Source of the DNA: CBDUMN01 sp965368335
Lineage (GTDB): Bacteria > Pseudomonadota > Alphaproteobacteria > Rhodospirillales > JAPHRK01
Assembly: GCA_965368335.1 (NCBI GenBank)
Contig: CBDUMN010000001.1
Span: 34,471-98,470, forward strand
DNA: 64,000 nt
Direction of reading: 5' to 3'
The notes under the pieces: model-generated
Database searches by the model: none
Told to the model about the DNA's origin: nothing
Seen by the model: only the letters and a program-made list of their open reading frames with translations
In this document: in pieces, positions 42,848 through 51,516 of the stretch
How the letters are laid out: each line of letters starts with the position of its first letter
Numbering within the stretch: the stretch's first letter is position 1
Translations under genes and position numbers: made by a program

Positions 42848-44029
42848 TCAGTTGGGTGAAAAAAGCGAAGCCATCCGGTGTTTCCAAAGATGGTTTTCAC
42901 GATATGCTATAGACGCCTGCGCCGCCATTTCCGCTAAGCATTCCGGCGTTTCCAGCCACTCTTCAACCAATCCCGGCAAATGTGTCGGGTTTTCGGGCAG
43001 GAACAGGATGTCCCGACCGTGGGTAAAGCTATCCCGCATAAAGCTGCTGTCATTTGTCAGAAGGACGCATCCCGTGGCCATTCCCTGCCAAATGCGTTCA
43101 TGAGCTCCCCCCGACAGAGAAAAATTAGAATTAACCAAGAGCTTCGCCCGCCGCATCATATCAATGACCTGAGGAAACGGGAGCAGACCATGGATTTCGA
43201 CATTGGGAAGCGGGTTGAGGGCCTCCCGGCTCAAAATATCGGGAATATTGCCAACGATATGAACATTTCCACCCGGAATTCGGCACAGAGCCTCCACGAC
43301 ATCCCGGCGCTGAAGAGAGACGGTCAAACCCTCGATTAAGTTTAAGGCTATTTTCAGATGTTCCGCAGGTAACGCTGAAAGGGGCTGCCGCTGTGTGGCT
43401 TGGCAGGCTTCTCGAAGGGAAGCATGAATATCACTCCGCCCTCCCATGACGAGATTAATCGTTTCCGTAACTAAGGTTTTTAACGGTACAGGGAGGCCTT
43501 CCAGTTCGCGCATAAAGACCGGCTCAAAGATTAGCGGGGAAAGATTGGCGCAATAGAGGACATCGATGTCCCGCTGCTCCATGGGTAAAGGCAATAGATC
43601 AGGGTCTGGGCCACCATGGGGAACGAACCGAACGGGAAAATCGAGACCATAGTCTTGTAGGGCTGTCATATGGGTCCGGTCGACCACACCGATTTCAACC
43701 TCACGATCACACGACAGCAATCTCTCCAGATGAAAATATGGATGATCGATCAACAAAGTAAACCGCCTGGGTCGCGGCTCACATTCAAGAGCGGAAATGG
43801 AGAAAGACGCATTGAGGTCGAACTGACAGACCTCCCTTCCCGCATTGATCAGTTCATCGCGTTTATCGAAATAGGGTTGAAGATCGTCGCTCTCAAGAAG
43901 AACCAGCTGAGAATCAACACCACTTAAACGAAAACCGCGGTCAATATCCTGCAGCATCGTATCGGCAAACGCCGCCCGCCTGGGCGTTCCGACCACAAGC
44001 ACCGATATCTCCGACTGTTTTCCAAGCAT
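42848..44029 (-). CDS. Glycosyltransferase (GT4/CgeB-like)
   Basis: A 393-aa GT-B-type protein. N-terminal half: ISVLVVGTPRRAAFADTMLQDI and HPYFHLERLLSC. C-terminal half carries the donor-binding region: NVEIHGLLPFPQVIDMMRRAKLLVNSNFSLSGGAHERIWQGMATGCVLLTND, in which the Glu of GAHERIWQGMATG corresponds to the E-x7-E-like acidic position. Resembles CgeB/DUF3880-type transferases that decorate surface or spore structures. Divergent from the FkbM gene; both likely act on a surface glycan. Confidence 0.78.
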   Translation of the reverse strand: MLGKQSEISVLVVGTPRRAAFADTMLQDIDRGFRLSGVDSQLVLLESDDLQPYFDKRDELINAGREVCQFDLNASFSISALECEPRPRRFTLLIDHPYFHLERLLSCDREVEIGVVDRTHMTALQDYGLDFPVRFVPHGGPDPDLLPLPMEQRDIDVLYCANLSPLIFEPVFMRELEGLPVPLKTLVTETINLVMGGRSDIHASLREACQATQRQPLSALPAEHLKIALNLIEGLTVSLQRRDVVEALCRIPGGNVHIVGNIPDILSREALNPLPNVEIHGLLPFPQVIDMMRRAKLLVNSNFSLSGGAHERIWQGMATGCVLLTNDSSFMRDSFTHGRDILFLPENPTHLPGLVEEWLETPECLAEMAAQASIAYRENHLWKHRMASLFSPN

Positions 44030-44131
44030 CGTAAAATAATGCAGTCCTCAAAAAGGCTTAGCAAGCTATCCTTTTTTCTTCTCACAAAGCTACTCCTAGC
44101 CCCGTTGTCCGGTTTCAACTATTCTGCTGTC

Positions 44132-44887
44132 ATGGAAAAAAAGCACGAACCTCAATTTCACGAAGGACTTTTAGGAACCTTCACCTTTGAATTTTTGGGA
44201 TCGCCCCGAGAATTCACTGTGTTCAAATCTGAAAATCAAATTCTCACCGTCAAAGAGATATTTTCAGGGAAAACCTTCCCTGCGCCCCCCATCGACCGAC
44301 AGACCGTTGACTGTGTCCTCGACATCGGCGGAAATATCGGCGCGGCATCGTTGTTTTTTGCCATCTCCTACCCTAACGCCCAAATCCACGTCTTCGAGCC
44401 CAACCCATGGACGATTCCCGTGCTTGAACGAAACATCAAAGATATCGACCGGATTACTCACCACCCCTTCGGTTTATTCGACCACGACAAGGAAACCGAA
44501 ATTGAGGTGGCTGGTTTTGGTGGCGAATGTAGCTCGATCAAGCAGACTATGAATCCTTTCGCCTCCCACCCCATCGAATTGCGCAAGGCGGGACGGGTTT
44601 TGCCCGAGCTTACCGAGGGCGCTCAGTCGATCATCGTGAAAGTCGATACGGAAGGATGCGAGGCGGAAATCCTTGAGGAGATAAGCAGTATACTCCCCCG
44701 CGTTCAGGTCGTTTATCTTGAATATCATTCCGAAAACCAACGCCGCCGTATTGATCGATTTTTGACCGATCACGGAATGATGGTGTTTCAAGCGGCCTCA
44801 GCGCGCCCACATAGGGGGGATGTGTTCTATATTCGCGAAGAAATCATTGCAGCCATCCCATACTTAGACTGCTACCGAACTGATTAG
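44132..44887 (+). CDS. FkbM-family methyltransferase
   Basis: A SAM-dependent methyltransferase of the FkbM group. Motif I VLDIGGNIGAASLFFAI, acidic motif VFEPNPWTIPVLERNI, and the FkbM hallmark IIVKVDTEGCEAEILEEI with the D-x-E-G intact, then VVYLEYHSE. The frame is open further up to an ATG at 44039, only 9 nt from the divergent glycosyltransferase start; the ATG at 44132 leaves room for promoters and is preferred, without a clear ribosome site for either. Likely methylates a sugar made or transferred with the adjacent glycosyltransferase. Confidence 0.78.
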   Translation: MEKKHEPQFHEGLLGTFTFEFLGSPREFTVFKSENQILTVKEIFSGKTFPAPPIDRQTVDCVLDIGGNIGAASLFFAISYPNAQIHVFEPNPWTIPVLERNIKDIDRITHHPFGLFDHDKETEIEVAGFGGECSSIKQTMNPFASHPIELRKAGRVLPELTEGAQSIIVKVDTEGCEAEILEEISSILPRVQVVYLEYHSENQRRRIDRFLTDHGMMVFQAASARPHRGDVFYIREEIIAAIPYLDCYRTD

Positions 44888-44904
44888 GCCGATAGAGTCA
44901 GATA

Positions 44905-45155
44905 ATGGGTCCATTCTGCGTCCGCATCTTTGTGCCGGGGTAGGAGCCAAGCCGCAGGAAACCTGCCTGGTTTTCAAGGGTTGGCGACGCCCTCCCGGCG
45001 CAAAGACGCGGAACGCCCGAAGGGTTCATTCGATTTAACCGAGGGACTGCGTCGAAAGGTCTTGAAAGGGAATGACCCTTCCTGCGCTCTTCCTCCTTAC
45101 CCTCGGCTAAATCGAATGAACAGAATTGCATCAGATTAATGAGTTCTGACCCTAA
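44905..45155. mobile_element. Structured, IS-remnant-like region with right terminal inverted repeat
   Basis: About 250 nt without a gene. It holds two large inverted repeats: arms 44922-44939 / 44994-45011 (CCGCATCTTTGTGCCGGG and its near-complement, two mismatches) and arms 45024-45045 / 45100-45121 (22 bp, one mismatch). It ends with the right terminal repeat 45121-45155, the inverted copy of 41256-41289. No transposase is visible, so this looks like a degenerate or non-autonomous element rather than a complete IS. Confidence 0.55.
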
Positions 45156-45421
45156 GCTCCAGCAAATAATGCCGCTATAATGGCAAGCGATACCGTATAA
45201 AAAGCGACCCTTTTTACTTTCTTTTGTCGGGCTAGCTTCCTGTATCGCGACTCCCCTGTTCTACCCACGTCTCACACCCCAGGATACTTCTTAAGCAAAT
45301 ACAGCTTCTCGACTTAATTGGTATGACCATAAACCAAGCCCCATTAAGTATCAATAGGAAAATCTGGCAACCGTTTCTTAAAATTTTATTATTATCGCCA
45401 CCAATTTATCAGAAAGAACGA

Positions 45422-45556
45422 ATGGCCGATATTAACCAAATAGAAAATTCTTTTAGATTCGACGTAGCGGAGTTTCTTTTTCAGAACGAAACCGAATGCT
45501 TCAAGGACTCATCGCCATCACTATTAATGAAACAAATAAAACGAATATTTGAATAA
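45422..45556 (+). CDS. Possible small protein, doubtful
   Basis: A 44-aa frame, MADINQIENSFRFDVAEFL, preceded by a weak AGAAAG and set in noticeably A/T-rich sequence (45160-45560) that is otherwise empty. No family recognised. It may be a gene remnant left by the neighbouring element or a chance frame. The frame extends upstream to 45323 without better support. Confidence 0.2.
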   Translation: MADINQIENSFRFDVAEFLFQNETECFKDSSPSLLMKQIKRIFE

Positions 45557-45562
45557 CGGATT

Positions 45563-46561
45563 CTAATCTTCAAATACTGAAAAATTCGATGCATCGGGAT
45601 CAGCTTCATCGAAGCCAAGGAAAGACCAAGTTCTCTTCATGTGTTCCGGTAAGGGGGCAAATACTTCGATCAATTTACCATTCGGATGAGGAAACCGAAT
45701 ACCCCGGGCGTGCAGATGAAGTTGGGAGGCGATTTCCTTACCCAGAGCAAAGGCTTCGGTTCCGCCATACTTACCGTCGCCGACAATTCGCGTATCCAGC
45801 ATCAGGCAATGAACCCGCAATTGGTGAGTTCGACCAGTCACCGGCTCCATGACCAGCCAAGCGGCCGTTTTCGCCGCCTGCTCGACAACTTGGAAATAGG
45901 TTTGCGCCTTTTTCCCGAATTCCTCATCCACCACAACCTTTTCGCCGCTTCCTGCAGGCATCTTAATCAATGGTGCGTTGATCTTGCCTTTATCCATCTT
46001 GGGCGAGGGGGTTACCGCCGCCCAATAGAGTTTGCGAACGTCTTTGGTGCGGAACGCTTTGGTGAGAGAGGTCGCAGCCTTGGCCGTACGGGCTAAGACC
46101 AAAACACCGGACGTATCTTTGTCGAGCCGATGCACCAACCGAGGTGCTTCATCTTTCTCAAACCTCAAGGCATCGAGCATGGCATCCAGATGTTTGGTGG
46201 TTTTGCTTCCCCCCTGGACGGCCAATCCTGCCGGTTTATCGATAACAATAACCTGCTCATCGATATGAAGAACCCGGTCCTGGAGCGCCTTGGCTTCTTC
46301 GGCGGTCATCTGGTATTGGGCCGCCTTGGGTTTGGCTTTGGCGTCTTTGTCCGTCGCTTCCATGGGCGGCACGCGGATTTCCTGACCGGCTTCCAAACGC
46401 GTGTTGCCCTTGGCCCGTTTACCGTCTACCCGCACCTGCCCCTTGCGCAGCATCTTCTCCAGACGACCATGTCCCAATCCCGGATAATGGCGTTTGAACC
46501 AGCGATCAAGCCTGAGGTCGGCCTCATCGGCCTTGATCTTACGGTGTGTCACGCCGCTCAT
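45563..46561 (-). CDS. RluA-family 23S rRNA pseudouridine synthase (RluC-like)
   Basis: A 332-aa protein with an N-terminal S4 RNA-binding domain (DLRLDRWFKRHYPGLGHGRLEKMLRKGQVRVDGKRAKGNTRLEAGQEI, residues about 15-63) and a PseudoU_synth_2 domain. The catalytic Asp147 is in RLVHRLDKDTSGVLVLAR; VIDKPAGLAVQGG and VTGRTHQLRVH are also present. S4 plus this order matches RluC/RluD types; the exact uridines are not predictable. Overlaps crcB by 4 nt downstream. Confidence 0.92.
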   Translation of the reverse strand: MSGVTHRKIKADEADLRLDRWFKRHYPGLGHGRLEKMLRKGQVRVDGKRAKGNTRLEAGQEIRVPPMEATDKDAKAKPKAAQYQMTAEEAKALQDRVLHIDEQVIVIDKPAGLAVQGGSKTTKHLDAMLDALRFEKDEAPRLVHRLDKDTSGVLVLARTAKAATSLTKAFRTKDVRKLYWAAVTPSPKMDKGKINAPLIKMPAGSGEKVVVDEEFGKKAQTYFQVVEQAAKTAAWLVMEPVTGRTHQLRVHCLMLDTRIVGDGKYGGTEAFALGKEIASQLHLHARGIRFPHPNGKLIEVFAPLPEHMKRTWSFLGFDEADPDASNFSVFED

Positions 46562-46950
46562 GCGAATAGCGTCCTGAACAGATGGATCGCCCCGAAAAAC
46601 GCGCCGACCCCTAAGATGATGGAAAGCGCCATGTAGAGCCAGGCCCCACTCATGTCGCCTCGCGTTCCCAGGTAGTAAACATCCATGGAGAAGGTGGAAA
46701 ACGTCGTAAACGCCCCCAACATACCGACAACAACCATGGCCCTCACCTCCGGGCTCGGCGACCAGTAAAGCGCCGAAATTTCAACGATTGCCCCAAGAAC
46801 AAACGAGCCCAACACATTGACCGCCAGCGTTCCCAAAGGAAACGGCTTCTCAAACAGATGAAGCTGCCCTACGGCGCTCATCACACCATAGCGCCCAACT
46901 GCGCCCACAGCGCCGCCAGCGGCTATGAACAGGATCATTTTTAAAGACAT
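46558..46950 (-). CDS. crcB: Fluoride ion channel CrcB/Fluc
   Basis: A 130-aa four-span membrane protein. GGAVGAVGRYGV near the N-terminus, GTLAVNVLGSFVLG with the pore Asn, and VGMLGAFTTFSTFSMD with the Phe box are Fluc hallmarks. It exports fluoride as a dual-topology dimer. No room for a fluoride riboswitch in the 31-nt gap to rarA. Its stop overlaps the start of the pseudouridine synthase gene, giving a rarA-crcB-rlu unit, an arrangement I recall from other Alphaproteobacteria. Confidence 0.93.
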   Translation of the reverse strand: MSLKMILFIAAGGAVGAVGRYGVMSAVGQLHLFEKPFPLGTLAVNVLGSFVLGAIVEISALYWSPSPEVRAMVVVGMLGAFTTFSTFSMDVYYLGTRGDMSGAWLYMALSIILGVGAFFGAIHLFRTLFA

Positions 46951-46981
46951 GGCAGCAGACTACCCTCCGGTATGAAACGCC

Positions 46982-48280
46982 TCAAGCGTCGTCATTGCGT
47001 TTCTTGCGCAGTTCGTCCCAATAGGCAAGCCGCTTGGCGATTTCCCGCTCAAACCCTTTCTCGCCGGGCTTGTAGAAACGCCTGCGCCCCATGGTTTCGG
47101 GGAAGTAATCCTGCCCTGAAAAGCCATCCTCCGCATCATGGTCGTAGGCATAACCCTTGCCGTAGTCGAGTTCCTTCATCAATTTGGTCGGCGCATTCAA
47201 AATGTGCTTAGGCGGCATCAAAGACCCGGTTTCCTTGGCCGCCTTGCGCACCGCCTTATAGGCCATATAAGCCGCATTGGATTTAGGCGCAGTGCCCAGG
47301 TAAATGACCAATTGCGCCAGCGCCAGTTCTCCTTCCGGCGAGCCTAGCCGTTCGTAGGTTTCCCAGGCGGCATTGGCCTGGATCACGGCTTGCGGGTCGG
47401 CCAATCCAATATCTTCAACGGCAAACCGGGTCAACCGTCGAGCAATATAACGCGGGTCTTCGCCACCATCGAGCATGCGACCAAACCAATAGAGCGCCGC
47501 ATCGGTATCGGAACCGCGCAGCGACTTATGCAAGGCGCTAATCAGATTGTAATGCGCCTCCTGGCCTTTGTCATAAAGAGGCATCCTTCGCTGAACGGCT
47601 TCGGCCAATCCCTTGGGGTCGAGCAGATCATCCTTTGGCAAACCGAAAAGGATTTCAGCCATATTGAGCAGGTAGCGCCCATCGCCGTCCGCCATAGCCT
47701 TGAGCGAACGGCGCGCATCGTCATCTAAAGGCAGGTTTCGGTTTTCAAGCAATTCGGAACGGGCAAGCAAGGCCTCCAGAGCCTCATCTCCCAACCTTTC
47801 AAGCACCATGACCTGACAACGCGATAGCAAAGCCGCATTCAGCTCAAAAGAGGGGTTTTCAGTCGTCGCTCCGACTAAAATGATGGTGCCGTCTTCCACA
47901 TAGGGCAAAAAGCCGTCCTGCTGGGCCTTATTGAAGCGGTGAATCTCGTCGATAAACAACAGAGTTCCCTGCCCCACCTGACGGCGCTGCTTGGCGACTT
48001 CAAAAACCTTACGCAGATCGGAAACGCCGGAAAACACAGCCGATAGCGGAGCGAAATGCAAATCGGTCCGTTCAGCAAGCAGCCGGGCGATGGTCGTCTT
48101 GCCGCAACCCGGCGGTCCCCACAGAATAATCGAAGAAAGATGCCCTCCCGGCTCCACCATACGACGGAGCGGCGCACCGGAATCGAGCAGATGATTCTGC
48201 CCGACCACGTCCCCAAGGGTCTGTGGCCTCAGCCGGTCCGCCAAAGGGCGTGGAGCCTGATCTTCGAACAGCGTCGTCAT
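46982..48280 (-). CDS. rarA: Replication-associated recombination protein A (AAA+ ATPase)
   Basis: A 432-aa clamp-loader-like AAA+ protein. Walker A IILWGPPGCGKTTIARLLA (about residue 50-68), Walker B GTLLFIDEIHRFNKAQQD, sensor GATTENPSFELNAALLSRC. The RarA C-terminal region includes SALHKSLRGSDTDAALYWFGRML and the basic tail. It acts at stalled replication forks with SSB. Its start overlaps the stop of the upstream protease by 4 nt (ATGA). Confidence 0.95.
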   Translation of the reverse strand: MTTLFEDQAPRPLADRLRPQTLGDVVGQNHLLDSGAPLRRMVEPGGHLSSIILWGPPGCGKTTIARLLAERTDLHFAPLSAVFSGVSDLRKVFEVAKQRRQVGQGTLLFIDEIHRFNKAQQDGFLPYVEDGTIILVGATTENPSFELNAALLSRCQVMVLERLGDEALEALLARSELLENRNLPLDDDARRSLKAMADGDGRYLLNMAEILFGLPKDDLLDPKGLAEAVQRRMPLYDKGQEAHYNLISALHKSLRGSDTDAALYWFGRMLDGGEDPRYIARRLTRFAVEDIGLADPQAVIQANAAWETYERLGSPEGELALAQLVIYLGTAPKSNAAYMAYKAVRKAAKETGSLMPPKHILNAPTKLMKELDYGKGYAYDHDAEDGFSGQDYFPETMGRRRFYKPGEKGFEREIAKRLAYWDELRKKRNDDA

Positions 48281-49695
48281 CTGGAAAATGCCAGATTGAG
48301 CGTCCTACCATCCCGCTCAAGCGTGATCCGCCACTGCCCCACACGCTTTGTCAGAAGTCCCTTAAGTCCATCGACGGAAGCAACATCCTGACCATTGATG
48401 GCGAGAATCACGTCCCCCACTTTAAAGCGCAACCGGTGAGCCGGGCTGCGGGGTGAGATCGCCAGCACCATCACCCCTTGGTCCATAAGATTGACTCCCA
48501 ATTCAGCATTGAGCGCCGGGTTGAGATTGGCGACCGTCGCGCCAGCCATAGGATGATTTCCCTTCAGCAGCGTTTCATCACGCACCGGTTTCTCAGGCGG
48601 CGCCTCCACCGGCACCTTCAACACCACTTCTTTCCCCCGCCGCCAAACGGTAAAATCGGCTTTGGCCCCCAATGGAAGGGTCGCCAGCCTGTAGCGCATG
48701 GCCTGCCCATCATCAACAGGCTTATCGGAGATCCTCAACACCACATCACCCAGCTTAAGTCCACCCCGCTCTGCCGGCCCACCTTGGTAAAGGCCGTTGA
48801 TCAACACACCGACCGGGCGCTTGAGCCCCAAGGAAGCGGCTATATCCTGGGTCATCCCCTGGCCTTCCGCGCCCAGCCAGGGACGGATCAGCTTACCGCC
48901 ACTCAGCAAGCCATCGACCACCGAACGGACCATATTGGCCGGAATGGCGAAACCGATGCCGACCGAACCGCCGCCCTTGGAGTAGATGGCGCTGTTGATG
49001 CCGACTAGCCGCCCATCCATGGTGACCAGCGCTCCGCCCGAGTTGCCGGGATTGATCGAAGCATCGGTTTGGATGAAAGAACTTAAATCCGAAATCCCCA
49101 CGTTGGTCCGCGCCACTGCGGAAATAATTCCGCTGGTAACCGTTTGCCCCACGCCAAACGGGTTGCCAATGGCAAGCACCAGATCACCCACCTCGATTTC
49201 ATCTGAATCGTGGAATTGAAGCGACGGCAGAGTTTCACCCCCGGTATCAATCTTGAGAACGGCCAAATCGGTACGTTCATCCGACCCGACAATTTGGGCC
49301 TCAAACTCCCGCCGGTCCGCCAGAACCACCGTAACGTCGTCGGCCCCTTCGATAACATGGTGATTGGTCACCACGACCCCGCCACCATCGACAATCACCC
49401 CGGAGCCCAGAGAATTTTGCACACGCTTTCTACCAGGTGCGGGCAGCCCCCCCAAAGCGTCGCCAAAGAAGCGCCGAAAAAAGGGGTCATCGAACAAAGG
49501 AGAGTAAGACCGGGTGCGCACGACCTTGCGGGTATAGATATTGACGACAGCCGGAGCGGCCTTCTTGACCAAAGGCGCATAGGAAAGCGTGACCTGCTGT
49601 TTAGTGGCGGGAACCACCCGGTCGGCCAAAGCCTCCGATGTCATAAGCGCCATCAGACAAAAAGCCAGAACCGCAGACAAAAAACGATCACCCAT
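48277..49695 (-). CDS. Do-like periplasmic serine protease (DegP/DegQ family)
   Basis: A 472-aa HtrA-type protease with signal peptide MGDRFLSAVLAFCLMALMTSEALA. Catalytic triad: His in VVTNHHVIEGADDV, Asp in DERTDLAVLKID, Ser in NPGNSGGALV. Two PDZ domains follow (GVLINGLYQGGPAERGGLKLGDVVL and VMVLAISPRSPAHRLRFKVGDVILAINGQDV). It degrades or refolds misfolded envelope proteins. ATG 49695, nine nt behind AAAGG, is preferred to the ATG at 49704. Leads the operon with rarA, crcB and the rlu gene. Confidence 0.92.
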   Translation of the reverse strand: MGDRFLSAVLAFCLMALMTSEALADRVVPATKQQVTLSYAPLVKKAAPAVVNIYTRKVVRTRSYSPLFDDPFFRRFFGDALGGLPAPGRKRVQNSLGSGVIVDGGGVVVTNHHVIEGADDVTVVLADRREFEAQIVGSDERTDLAVLKIDTGGETLPSLQFHDSDEIEVGDLVLAIGNPFGVGQTVTSGIISAVARTNVGISDLSSFIQTDASINPGNSGGALVTMDGRLVGINSAIYSKGGGSVGIGFAIPANMVRSVVDGLLSGGKLIRPWLGAEGQGMTQDIAASLGLKRPVGVLINGLYQGGPAERGGLKLGDVVLRISDKPVDDGQAMRYRLATLPLGAKADFTVWRRGKEVVLKVPVEAPPEKPVRDETLLKGNHPMAGATVANLNPALNAELGVNLMDQGVMVLAISPRSPAHRLRFKVGDVILAINGQDVASVDGLKGLLTKRVGQWRITLERDGRTLNLAFSR

Positions 49696-49757
49696 CCCAT
49701 GCATCCTTTATTAAATCCATATGCCCCTCTTGCTTAGTCAGCCAGAGTTGAAAAAAC

Positions 49758-49784
49758 AAGGGCGGCCCACTGGGGACCGCCCTT
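49758..49784 (-). terminator. End-of-superoperon terminator after rplQ
   Basis: Stem AAGGGCGG / CCGCCCTT with a further CC/GG section and short loop, followed on the minus strand by GTTTTTT. It lies 35 nt after the rplQ stop and closes the ribosomal cluster. Confidence 0.88.
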
Positions 49785-49818
49785 TATCGCAATTCTTTAT
49801 AGGTCAGGTCAAAGCGAC

Positions 49819-50256
49819 TTAGGCTTCGCCTTCTTCTTCCGCCATGGCTTCCATTTCGGCTTCGTGGCGGGCTTTGTCTTCAGCGCCCTTGGCGTCTTCG
49901 TCGCGATCAACGAATTCAATCACCGCCATGGGGGCGGCATCACCGTAACGGAAACCGGCTTTCAGCACACGGGTGTAACCGCCCGGGCGCTCCTCATAAC
50001 GGCCCGCCAAGGTATCGAACAGTTTTTTCACGGCGTCTTCGCTACGCAGGTAGCCCATGGCCTGACGGCGGGCTGCAACGGTGCCTTTTTTGCCAAGCGT
50101 CACCATCTTGTCGGCAACCCGACGCAGGTCCTTGGCTTTCGGCAGCGTAGTCTTGATCTGCTCGTGGGTGATCAGGGATACCGCCAAGTTTGCGAACAGG
50201 GCGCGACGGTGAGATTTGGTGCGGTTTAGTTTACGACCAGACATACGATGGCGCAT
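49819..50256 (-). CDS. rplQ: 50S ribosomal protein L17
   Basis: A 145-aa L17 (MRHRMSGRKLNRTKSHRRALFANLAVSL, then GSEE-like GYLRSEDAVKKLFDTLAGRY). An acidic Ala/Glu tail of about 25 residues follows the core, common in this group. Last gene of the S10-spc-alpha cluster. It is separated from rpoA by 120 nt that include a strong hairpin, so its mRNA level could differ from that of rpoA. Confidence 0.97.
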   Translation of the reverse strand: MRHRMSGRKLNRTKSHRRALFANLAVSLITHEQIKTTLPKAKDLRRVADKMVTLGKKGTVAARRQAMGYLRSEDAVKKLFDTLAGRYEERPGGYTRVLKAGFRYGDAAPMAVIEFVDRDEDAKGAEDKARHEAEMEAMAEEEGEA

Positions 50257-50320
50257 GACGGCAACTCCTTTTCTTTCTTAGCCTCGACGGGCGAGACCGA
50301 TTGAGTTATCCAAATGCCGC

Positions 50321-50345
50321 GACGCCATTGATCATCAACGGCGTC
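50321..50345 (-). promoter_or_regulatory. Hairpin in the rpoA-rplQ gap
   Basis: GACGCC and GGCGTC pair around TTGAT/ATCAA with one internal G-T, giving an almost perfect 12-bp stem with a one-base loop. No T-tract follows, so an mRNA stabiliser or processing site is more likely than a terminator. Confidence 0.5.
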
Positions 50346-50376
50346 GGGTACATTCGGTGTAAAGTCGGTTGAACCC

Positions 50377-51393
50377 TTAGTAGGGCTCTTCCAGTTTCTT
50401 GGCCAGTTCCTCGATATTCTCGGGCGGCCAATTGGGAATTTCCATTCCCAGGTGCAGACCCATCTGAGCGAGCACTTCCTTGATTTCGTTCAAGGACTTG
50501 CGGCCGAAGTTCGGAGTCCGCAGCATCTCGGCTTCGGTCTTCTGGACCAGATCGCCGATGTAGATGATGTTGTCGTTCTTGAGACAGTTGGCCGAACGGA
50601 CGGAAAGTTCCAGCTCGTCCACCTTGCGCAGGAGGTTCTTGTTGAACGGCAGTTCGTCTTCTTTCTTCTCTTCGATCTGGGCCTGGGGCTCTTCGAAGTT
50701 GATGAACTGCTGCAACTGATCCTGCAGGATCCGAGCGGCAAGCGCGATGGCGTCTTCCGGGGTGACGGAACCGTCGGTGGTGATGGTCAGCGACAGTTTG
50801 TCGTAGTCGGTGTCCTGTCCAACGCGGGTGTTGTCCACCTTATAAGCCACCTTACGAACCGGCGAATAAAGCGCATCCACCGGAATAAGACCGATGGGAG
50901 AATCTTCCGGACGGTTCTGAGCGGCAGGCACATAGCCTTTACCCGTATCGACGGTCAATTCCATGGACAGCTTGGCGCCCTCATCGAGGGTACAGACCAC
51001 CAGATCGGGATCCATGATTTCGATGTCGTGACCAGTCTCAACCATACCGGCGGTCACAGCGCCCGGACCGACAGCTTCCAGCCGCATCCGTTTGACGCCT
51101 TCGCTCTCGGCTTTCAGACCCAGGGCCTTGATGTTGAGCACGATGTCGGTAACGTCTTCATGGACGCCCGGAATCGACGAGAATTCGTGCAAAACGCCAT
51201 CGATCTGGACCGCGGTAACGGCCGCGCCCTGAAGCGACGACAACAGAACCCGGCGCAAAGCGTTGCCGAGAGTGAGACCGAAACCACGTTCAAGCGGTTC
51301 GGCGACCACGGTCGCGGTACGCGACGCATCGTCTCCAGGCTTGACGTCCAGCTTGGTCGGCTTAATCAGTTCCTGCCAGTTCTTCTGAATCAC
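50377..51393 (-). CDS. rpoA: DNA-directed RNA polymerase alpha subunit
   Basis: A 338-aa alpha subunit. The N-terminal dimer domain starts MIQKNWQELIKPTKL and has ERGFGLTLGNALRRVLLSSLQGAAVTAVQIDGV. The acidic linker (QIEEKKEDELPF) leads to the C-terminal domain with LELSVRSANCLKNDNIIYIGDLVQKTEAEML and NFGRKSLNEIKEVL. GTG start. No rpsD lies between rpsK and rpoA, as is normal in Alphaproteobacteria. Confidence 0.97.
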   Translation of the reverse strand: MIQKNWQELIKPTKLDVKPGDDASRTATVVAEPLERGFGLTLGNALRRVLLSSLQGAAVTAVQIDGVLHEFSSIPGVHEDVTDIVLNIKALGLKAESEGVKRMRLEAVGPGAVTAGMVETGHDIEIMDPDLVVCTLDEGAKLSMELTVDTGKGYVPAAQNRPEDSPIGLIPVDALYSPVRKVAYKVDNTRVGQDTDYDKLSLTITTDGSVTPEDAIALAARILQDQLQQFINFEEPQAQIEEKKEDELPFNKNLLRKVDELELSVRSANCLKNDNIIYIGDLVQKTEAEMLRTPNFGRKSLNEIKEVLAQMGLHLGMEIPNWPPENIEELAKKLEEPY

Positions 51394-51516
51394 GGATGTG
51401 ACCTCACGCGCGAAATAGTAAAAAATAGATCAGCGTCTAAAAAAAACGCCGACGACCGGCCCCTAAACGGAGACCGGTCATGGTTAAAATCTTTTGCCCG
51501 AAGGCCACCCAGGCGA

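Noticed and set aside
33965..42858. A 19-nt near-match TTTTAAATTCARTTGGGTG at about 33966 and 42840
   Set aside because: One lies upstream of pccA and the other spans the stop of a glycosyltransferase gene. No further copies or symmetry were seen; chance is the simplest explanation.
44039..44131. N-terminal extension of the FkbM methyltransferase from the ATG at 44039
   Set aside because: It would leave 9 nt between divergent starts with no space for either promoter, and the extra residues have no family match. The possibility is kept in the gene entry.
46951..46981. Fluoride riboswitch upstream of crcB
   Set aside because: The gap to rarA is only 31 nt and shows no pseudoknot sequence.
51394..51516. 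Missing rpsD between rpsK and rpoA
   Set aside because: Absence of rpsD from the alpha operon is normal in Alphaproteobacteria and not an anomaly.
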